From NCBI GenBank assembly GCA_040901775.1, contig JBBDYF010000175.1, positions 1 through 21,206 on the forward strand: a stretch of DNA of 21,206 nt. Reading direction: 5' to 3'. Source of the stretch: CAYLLN01 sp040901775. GTDB taxonomy: Bacteria; Planctomycetota; Planctomycetia; Pirellulales; Pirellulaceae. Made by a program: the position numbers and the translations under genes. The notes beneath the pieces are model-generated. The model saw nothing but the letters and a program-made list of their open reading frames with translations. It was not told the DNA's origin and ran no database searches. Positions 16,820 to 21,206 of the stretch are shown here, piece by piece (positions within the stretch are counted from its first letter, which is position 1; every line of letters starts with the position of its first letter).

Positions 16820-16849
16820 TATCTTGCCGAAATGCCCCGGCGGTGACAA
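16820..16849 (-). promoter_or_regulatory. Candidate rpsD promoter
   Basis: Read on the minus strand, TTGTCA (16849-16844) and AAGATA (16825-16820) are 18 nt apart. This gives a leader of roughly 80 nt before rpsD, long enough for autoregulation by S4, which is known in other bacteria. The -10 hexamer is poor. Confidence 0.28.
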
Positions 16850-16927
16850 GTGGGGTTCAGAACACGATCACTCCCTTTTGGATTCGACGATTTTCCCTTT
16901 CATCCCTTTTCGAGTAGCATATTGTCC

Positions 16928-17548
16928 ATGTCTGCCGCCTCCCAGCCCCCGACCGCCAGCGAGCTTAACGAGGCCCCGCTCGTCGCCCGGTTGCAAGCGG
17001 GAGACGCCGCCAGTTACGAACAGGTGGTCCGCCAGCAAGGCGGCAGGCTCCTGGTTGTGGCGCGGCAAATCCTGGGCAGCGAAGACGACGCGCTCGATGC
17101 CTTGCAAGATGGCCTGCTCACCGCCTTCAAGGCGATCGGCCGTTTCGAGGGGAAAGCGAAGCTTTCGACCTGGTTGCACCGGATTATCGTCAACGCCGCC
17201 CTGATGCGCCTTCGCTCGCGCCGCCGGAGGCGCGAGCGGCCGATCGACGACCTGCTCCCCACCTTTTTGTCCGACGGCCATCAGGCCCGGCCCACACCGA
17301 CGTGGAACCAGTCGGCCCTGGCCGGCATCCAACAGCAGGAGACGCAGCAAATGGTTCGCGCGGCAATCGACAAGCTGCCCGAAGATTACCGCCTGGTTCT
17401 GCTGCTACGCGACATTCAGGAGCTGGATACGGCTGGCACCGCCGAGCTATTGGGAATTAGCGAAGGGAACGTGAAAGTCCGCCTGCACCGAGCGCGCCAG
17501 GCGCTCAAGACGCTGCTCGAGCCGATGTTTGGAGAGACCCTGCCATGA
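16928..17548 (+). CDS. ECF-type RNA polymerase sigma factor
   Basis: Directs RNA polymerase to alternative promoters. I start at the ATG at 16928 (206 residues). The frame is open to a GTG at 16850, but those extra residues are Phe/Ser/Pro-rich and unlike the family. Region sigma2 covers about 18-90: LVARLQAGDAASYEQVVRQ, then DALDALQDGLLTAFKAIGRF and STWLHRIIVNAALMRLRS. A very basic run (RSRRRRRER) follows. Region sigma4 covers about 143-198 with KLPEDYRLVLLLRDIQEL and the helix-turn-helix TAELLGISEGNVKVRLHRAR. There are no sigma1.1 or sigma3 domains. Its stop overlaps the anti-sigma start by ATGA, so the two are translationally coupled. It is divergent from rpsD; no autoregulated promoter is obvious. 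Confidence 0.92.
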   Translation: MSAASQPPTASELNEAPLVARLQAGDAASYEQVVRQQGGRLLVVARQILGSEDDALDALQDGLLTAFKAIGRFEGKAKLSTWLHRIIVNAALMRLRSRRRRRERPIDDLLPTFLSDGHQARPTPTWNQSALAGIQQQETQQMVRAAIDKLPEDYRLVLLLRDIQELDTAGTAELLGISEGNVKVRLHRARQALKTLLEPMFGETLP

Positions 17549-17805
17549 TGCTGCATTTCACCTGTCAGGAAGCGCTCGACTACCTGACGGACTATCTCGA
17601 CGGGCAACTTCCCGCGGGCGAGCTGGCGCGCCTCGACGAGCACCTGGCGGTCTGTCCGCAATGCGTGGACTACCTCAACAATCTGCGGGCAACGGTCGAG
17701 TTGACGCGGCACGCGTGCGCTCAAGACTCCGCCCTGGCCCAAATCCCCGAGGAATTGGTGCAGGCAATTCTGCAAGCGCGGGAGAGGGAATTTCCCAAGC
17801 CCTGA
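17545..17805 (+). CDS. Anti-sigma factor with ZAS zinc finger
   Basis: An 86-residue cytosolic protein expected to bind and hold the sigma factor encoded just upstream. It shows the zinc-binding anti-sigma pattern: C7 followed by H33-x3-C37-x2-C40 (EHLAVCPQC). An initial helix TCQEALDYLTDYLDGQL is typical of zf-HC2 domains. A fourth cysteine, C60 region (HACAQ), lies in the C-terminal helix. There is no membrane segment, so the signal must be sensed inside the cell. Redox sensing by zinc release is known for RsrA-type ZAS proteins but is only an inference here. The start ATG overlaps the sigma stop by 4 bp; the next codon is also ATG. About 120 bases separate its stop from the promoter of the following operon. 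Confidence 0.87.
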   Translation: MMLHFTCQEALDYLTDYLDGQLPAGELARLDEHLAVCPQCVDYLNNLRATVELTRHACAQDSALAQIPEELVQAILQAREREFPKP

Positions 17806-17906
17806 ATCAAATCGCTTCGACCGTCTGTTTTGCCTGCGCCGGCGGCACCAACCGAGCCCTTGTCGCCGACATCGACCAGGCGGGCGAGTTGCCTTCGAGC
17901 GGATTA

Positions 17907-17956
17907 AAAAAAATATTTCCGCAGGTGCTTGACGGATGTTTGCAGGAGCGTAAGAT
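17907..17956 (+). promoter_or_regulatory. Promoter of the MauE-DUF1573 operon, with A/T-rich upstream element
   Basis: TTGACG (17929-17934) and TAAGAT (17951-17956) are separated by 16 nt. An A8-TATTT tract (17907-17918) sits where an UP element would be. The predicted start near 17963 gives a leader of about 55 nt to the ATG at 18019. This is the best sigma-70-type promoter in the window. The 17806-17906 stretch holds nothing else I can support. Confidence 0.65.
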
Positions 17957-18006
17957 GACCCCACGAATGGTCGGAGGTTTCCTTCGTCTGCTTTCTCATG
18001 TTTAGC

Positions 18007-18011
18007 GGGAG
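18007..18011 (+). promoter_or_regulatory. Ribosome binding site deciding the MauE-like start
   Basis: GGGAG lies 7 nt before ATG 18019. The earlier in-frame ATG at 17998 has only a pyrimidine-rich sequence upstream, so 18019 is preferred. Confidence 0.55.
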
Positions 18012-18018
18012 CGAAGCG

Positions 18019-18516
18019 ATGTGGCGGGATTCTGGGACACTGGCCGGCAACTCCTGGGCGTTGCGCTTTTGGTCCGCCGATTATTTCGTTTCGCCCGCAT
18101 TGGCCGGCATCCTGGTCTTGGCCGCGGTGGCCAAGGCCTTCGGCGAGGGCACTTCCGCTCGATTGCCGGTGCCACTCGAACTGGTCGTCTTTGCCGAACT
18201 GTTGGCGGGCTTCACGCTCTTGTTTCATCGGACGCGGCCGCTCGGTCGCGGGCTGGTGGGAATCTTTTTTCTAGTGCTCGCCGGTTTCGCGATGAGTGCT
18301 GCCGCTGCGGGCAAGCCGGCCTGCGATTGCCTGGGCGAGCTCCGCATCGCGCCTGGGTGGATGGCGGCGCTGGACTTGTTTGCAGCGTCCTGGCTTTTGG
18401 CCGGTTGCTTGCTGGCCGGGGTTGCCAGCCCCGTTCGCAGGGAAATTCTCAGAAAAAGCAGTGCGCACGAGCGGGAGATCGTGGCTAATCAAACTTTTGA
18501 GCAGTCAAGTCTTTAG
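18019..18516 (+). CDS. MauE/DoxX-like redox-associated membrane protein
   Basis: A 165-residue inner-membrane protein with four hydrophobic helices at about 24-41, 52-70, 77-97 and 112-135. The third loop carries PACDCLGELRI, with C102 and C104 in a CxCxG motif followed by a helix starting AALDLF. This matches the CxCFG-plus-helix layout of MauE/DoxX-like proteins. MauE is needed for maturation of methylamine dehydrogenase, a disulfide-rich periplasmic protein, and relatives are thought to move thiol/disulfide equivalents across the membrane. The C-terminal 25 residues are charged and probably cytoplasmic. It is first of four closely spaced genes and is followed by DUF1573 20 bases on. Start choice follows the ribosome binding site; 17998 would add 7 residues. 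Confidence 0.75.
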   Translation: MWRDSGTLAGNSWALRFWSADYFVSPALAGILVLAAVAKAFGEGTSARLPVPLELVVFAELLAGFTLLFHRTRPLGRGLVGIFFLVLAGFAMSAAAAGKPACDCLGELRIAPGWMAALDLFAASWLLAGCLLAGVASPVRREILRKSSAHEREIVANQTFEQSSL

Positions 18517-18536
18517 TTGGTAAGGGAGCACATCCC

Positions 18537-19589
18537 ATGTCCGTGCGATCAACAGTCACTCTGGCTGGCGTGGCGGCCATCATGTTGATTCTCGGCAGCC
18601 GTTGGTGTCGCGAGCGTGCGGTGGCTCTGCAAACGCTCCGCGTCGAGGCAAAGGAGCTAACACTGGGAGAGGTTTGGCTGCAAGAACCGATTCGCCGCAC
18701 GCTGAATGTTCACAACACATCAATGGACATCGTGCGGGTGGCGGCGTTTGATGGGGGCTGCGTATGCACCGCCGTGTCGCCCAGCTCAATGGAGCTCGCG
18801 GCGGGCGAATCCAAACCGCTCGAAGTGACCATCGATCCGCTGCTGGTCGCCGACGACAACGCATCGGCCAGCAAATGGCCGCTCGCGATCACGATCAAAG
18901 CGCGAACCGGCGACGCGCGAACCGACTCGTCGTGGCGGCTGCAAGGAAAGCTCGTTTCGCCTCTTGCGCCTCCTGTGGTCCAGCCCGCGCTGCTAAAGCT
19001 CGTCAGGACCGATCCGCCGCGCACGGTGTCGCTTCCAATCAGGCTCAAGCCGGGAATGGTACTGAAACGGGTCACCTCGAAAACTGACGGCGTATCGATC
19101 GCGTTCAAATCCGTGGCGGCGGATCGGGCCGTGTTAAACGTGCGGATCGACCCAGCCCAGATGGAAGCGGGGGATTTCGCGGCTCGCAACCTGCTGCACA
19201 TACAAGATACGCGGGGTAACTCGCTTCCCCCCCTTCCCCTGGATGTTGTAGGGTCCGTTCGAGCGTCGGTCGCCTTGGAACCCGCCGTGCTGCTGGCCGG
19301 CATCCGCCAGTCCGCCGATACGGTGCTGATCCGCTCGGCAATTGGCAAGCGGTTCCAGGTGCTCGGCGTGGGAAACTGCGAAGGGCTCACAACCGAACTG
19401 CTTCCAGGCGACGAGTACGCGGCGGAAAGATCGCTGAGAATCGCTTGCACGCGTCCCGACGAAAAGATGGAAATGGCCTCGCTCGTCATCGACGTGCGGA
19501 GCGAAGGCTCGCGGATCGACGAACGGATAACGCTTTCGATTCAGCGACCCGGTAAGCTCCTTTTTCAAACTGCACGAACAGGGGATTAG
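18537..19589 (+). CDS. DUF1573-like exported protein with CxC motif
   Basis: A 350-residue protein with one N-terminal hydrophobic segment (about 7-22) acting as signal or anchor. Residues 38-105 read like a DUF1573/ASPM-type Ig fold: LGEVWLQEPIRRTLNVHNTS, then VAAFDGGCVCTAVSPSSMELAAGESKPLEVTIDP, with C75 and C77 in the GCxC position typical of DUF1573. The rest (110-350) is beta-rich and may form two or three more Ig-like domains. One later cysteine lies near 282 and another near 299. AAGGGAG 8 nt before the ATG is a strong ribosome binding site. DUF1573 proteins have no defined biochemical role; they recur near exported redox proteins. Placement between the MauE-like and LolA-like genes suggests joint work in the periplasm. 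Confidence 0.75.
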   Translation: MSVRSTVTLAGVAAIMLILGSRWCRERAVALQTLRVEAKELTLGEVWLQEPIRRTLNVHNTSMDIVRVAAFDGGCVCTAVSPSSMELAAGESKPLEVTIDPLLVADDNASASKWPLAITIKARTGDARTDSSWRLQGKLVSPLAPPVVQPALLKLVRTDPPRTVSLPIRLKPGMVLKRVTSKTDGVSIAFKSVAADRAVLNVRIDPAQMEAGDFAARNLLHIQDTRGNSLPPLPLDVVGSVRASVALEPAVLLAGIRQSADTVLIRSAIGKRFQVLGVGNCEGLTTELLPGDEYAAERSLRIACTRPDEKMEMASLVIDVRSEGSRIDERITLSIQRPGKLLFQTARTGD

Positions 19590-19615
19590 ACCGTTATTTT
19601 CCAGGAAGTTCAGCG

Positions 19616-20761
19616 ATGACGATCTTAATGCTTTTTATCAGGCGTTCGATCTGTGTCGCGGCGCTGTTGGCCGTCGCCAGCCCGCCGCTGTCCGCGGCGG
19701 AGCCGATTCAACTTGCCGACGTGTTGCGCGTCTGGCGGAAGCGGGAAAGCGCCGCCCGCACCCTCCGCTTCGATTTGGTACGCGAATACGTCAGGGCCAA
19801 AGGGACATTGACAGGCATCAACGAAGAACAGGGGACCGTGACGACACTGCCGGAGTCGTTTAAGTCCGATCAGCGGGTGGTGCTCGTCATCGACGGGGTG
19901 AAGATGCGTTACGAACGGATCGGTGATACTTGGGCCCCCGGCATCGAAGCGCCCGCCCCGGAGACGATGATCGCGGTCTTCGATGGCGCTCGCCAGAAGA
20001 TCGTTCACGAGCGCCAGCAAAGCGACGATCGAATGTTTTCTCAAGGGTGGGTGCGGTCCGAGAAGCGGCATCCAGATGCCGCGAATGTGCATCTCTCTCC
20101 CATCATCCGGCATTTTCGTCCGACTTCGCCGGTTTTCGGCGTCATCGGTATTGACCGGCTCCAAGTCGAGCGCCAGGACGAGATGGTGGATGGACTGCGG
20201 TGCGTCATCCTCAAGGAGGCGCTTCCCGACGGCCTGCGGGCGCGGAAATACTGGGTCGCCCCCGACCGGGAGATGGGGATCGTGCGCTACGTCGGTTATT
20301 TCCAAGACCAGGTGGAAACCGAGGCGGAAGTTGCCTTCAAGCGTGACCCGAAGCTGGGCTGGGTTCCCGACCGCTGGCGGGTCGCTTCGTTCGTCGATGG
20401 TGCCCTGGTCACTTCCGCCACGACCCAGGTTGCCAGCGAGCAACTCAATCTTGCCGTGGCGGCGGCAACCTTCGATTTCACATTTCCGGTCGGAACGCAA
20501 GTGAACGACAGAATCGCCAAGCGCCAATACCTCGTGAAGCCGGGTCGAACGAATCGCGTCGTCCTGCCGATCGAGCGCACCCGCGGCGCAACCTATTCGG
20601 AACTAATGCAGACCAATCCCGGCGAAGCGGGCCGGCGAGCCGCCGGCGGCGAGGGATTCGGGTACATGTCTATCGTCATCATCGCGCTGTTGCTCTTGGC
20701 AGGGGGCATCGTTTTAACTCTGCTCAAGAGAAGTTCTCTGTTTCCCTTTTCACCAAGGTAA
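19616..20761 (+). CDS. Periplasmic LolA-like protein with C-terminal membrane anchor
   Basis: A 381-residue precursor with a signal peptide (1-28, ending PPLSAAEP). The body begins LADVLRVWRKRESAARTLRFDLVREY, the pattern of LolA/LolB-fold outer-membrane lipoprotein-sorting relatives in which a helix packs on a half-barrel of strands. Strand-like segments follow (KMRYERIG, IAVFDGARQKIV, RKYWVAPDREMGIVRYVGY). A single hydrophobic helix at about 351-370 with a basic tail (LKRSS) anchors the C terminus in the inner membrane. The LolA family link is by pattern only. No cysteine-rich motif is present beyond C196. GGAAG precedes the ATG by about 8 nt. It lies 26 bases after the DUF1573 gene and 11 bases before the Cys-rich gene. 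Confidence 0.65.
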   Translation: MTILMLFIRRSICVAALLAVASPPLSAAEPIQLADVLRVWRKRESAARTLRFDLVREYVRAKGTLTGINEEQGTVTTLPESFKSDQRVVLVIDGVKMRYERIGDTWAPGIEAPAPETMIAVFDGARQKIVHERQQSDDRMFSQGWVRSEKRHPDAANVHLSPIIRHFRPTSPVFGVIGIDRLQVERQDEMVDGLRCVILKEALPDGLRARKYWVAPDREMGIVRYVGYFQDQVETEAEVAFKRDPKLGWVPDRWRVASFVDGALVTSATTQVASEQLNLAVAAATFDFTFPVGTQVNDRIAKRQYLVKPGRTNRVVLPIERTRGATYSELMQTNPGEAGRRAAGGEGFGYMSIVIIALLLLAGGIVLTLLKRSSLFPFSPR

Positions 20762-20765
20762 GGAG
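20760..20765 (+). promoter_or_regulatory. Ribosome binding site overlapping the upstream stop codon
   Basis: AAGGAG begins within the TAA stop of the LolA-like gene (20759-20761) and lies 7 nt before ATG 20773. This is consistent with translational coupling. Confidence 0.6.
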
Positions 20766-20772
20766 ATGTGCC

Positions 20773-21156
20773 ATGCGTCGCGTCGTCGATCTTTTCTGGT
20801 GCCTGGGAGTGTTGGGAGTCGTTGCGTATCTCGGATGGGGAGACCTAAGCCGAAGTGCCACCGCCGCCTGCGGAGACGGTTGCACCCTGAGTCAGTGTTT
20901 AGAATCCGAAGCAGGACAGGTGCTACTAGAAGATCCGTGCCCAAAAATGCGCAGGACTGATCCTCCAAACATCCAACTCCCTGGCCCGATTTCGTTTAGC
21001 ACGCGTTATCGAACCGTGGTCGCCACAGCTATTTGTCCGAACGGATCAGGGGGTACCCCGCTTGGTACGGCAACCGGTTGTCCCGAGCCGGGAATGGAAG
21101 GTGATGAGTGGTTTCCTATAGAAATGGCCTGTCATGAACATTGCGACGATACCTAG
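20773..21156 (+). CDS. Small exported protein with eight cysteines
   Basis: I do not recognise this 127-residue protein. It starts with a basic, hydrophobic signal or anchor (1-31, MRRVVDLFWCLGVLGVVAYLG). The mature part has cysteines at 33, 37, 42, 56, 88, 103, 120 and 124, an even number that would allow four disulfides. The first three sit in ACGDGCTLSQC and the last two in ACHEHC. It is acidic near the C terminus, with Pro/Gly-rich middle segments and no repeats. Being last in an operon led by a MauE-like protein, it is a plausible substrate for disulfide formation, or a metal-binding protein through the CHEHC end. Its base composition looks lower in G+C than its neighbours. The stop TAG is part of a CTAG repeat terminus. 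Confidence 0.7.
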   Translation: MRRVVDLFWCLGVLGVVAYLGWGDLSRSATAACGDGCTLSQCLESEAGQVLLEDPCPKMRRTDPPNIQLPGPISFSTRYRTVVATAICPNGSGGTPLGTATGCPEPGMEGDEWFPIEMACHEHCDDT

Positions 21157-21206
21157 TGCTTTGTCAGGCTTTAATTTTGGGGTAGAGCCGCTTCAGTTTT
21201 ATGCGA
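21153..21206. repeat. Second copy of the CTAGTGCTT repeat terminus, cut by the window edge
   Basis: CTAGTGCTTTGTCAGGCTT at 21153 matches both ends of the 6353-6521 element (CTAGTGCTTGGTCA and CTAGTGCTTTGCCA). As there, its TAG is the stop codon of the preceding gene. Beyond about 20 bases the sequence diverges from the first copy, so it may be a different internal type or the end of a full insertion sequence lying to the right. Confidence 0.55.

Noticed and set aside
16850..16927. N-terminal extension of the sigma factor from the GTG at 16850
   Set aside because: The extra 26 residues are Phe/Pro/Ser-rich and unlike sigma factors. The ATG at 16928 starts a normal ECF protein.

Overview
The window reads like a chromosomal segment of a planctomycete, most likely from the Pirellulales. 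Pointers are the high G+C content, a secreted protein with an N-terminal LEPRLLM motif, a zinc-finger (ZAS) anti-sigma partner for an ECF sigma factor, a stand-alone uridyltransferase-type GlmU, rpsD outside a ribosomal operon, and several intergenic repeat types of a kind common in this phylum. The taxonomic call is inference; no rRNA or tRNA is present.

Layout. 1-396 holds a degenerate intergenic repeat and no gene. A four-helix membrane protein (397-1116, +) converges on a glmU-prs pair (minus strand, 2945 to 1167), which supplies UDP-GlcNAc and PRPP. A xylulokinase gene (3187-4701, +) follows. Next come a small conserved protein (4713-4958, -), an acyltransferase-3 membrane enzyme (5181-6356, +) that ends inside a MITE-like element (6353-6521), a DUF1990 protein (6593-7204, -) and a fused tandem ABC-2 permease (7301-8956, +).

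The middle carries exported proteins: a lipoprotein (8975-9511, -), a PL10-type pectate lyase (9702-11141, +) and a 1008-residue modular metalloprotease (11200-14226, -). The protease has PPC, choice-of-anchor and three golvesin-like modules. After it come dihydrolipoyl dehydrogenase (14444-15886, -), a structured, repeat-rich gap, and rpsD (16122-16733, -).

The right part is the most interesting. An ECF sigma factor overlaps its ZAS anti-sigma factor by 4 bp (16928-17805). A well-formed promoter (17929-17956) then leads a tight four-gene operon: a MauE/DoxX-like redox membrane protein, a DUF1573-like exported protein with a CxC motif, a LolA-like periplasmic protein with a C-terminal membrane anchor, and an exported 127-residue protein with eight cysteines in its mature part. 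This looks like a uncharacterised envelope thiol/disulfide system. The last gene stops inside a second copy of the CTAGTGCTT repeat terminus at the window edge.
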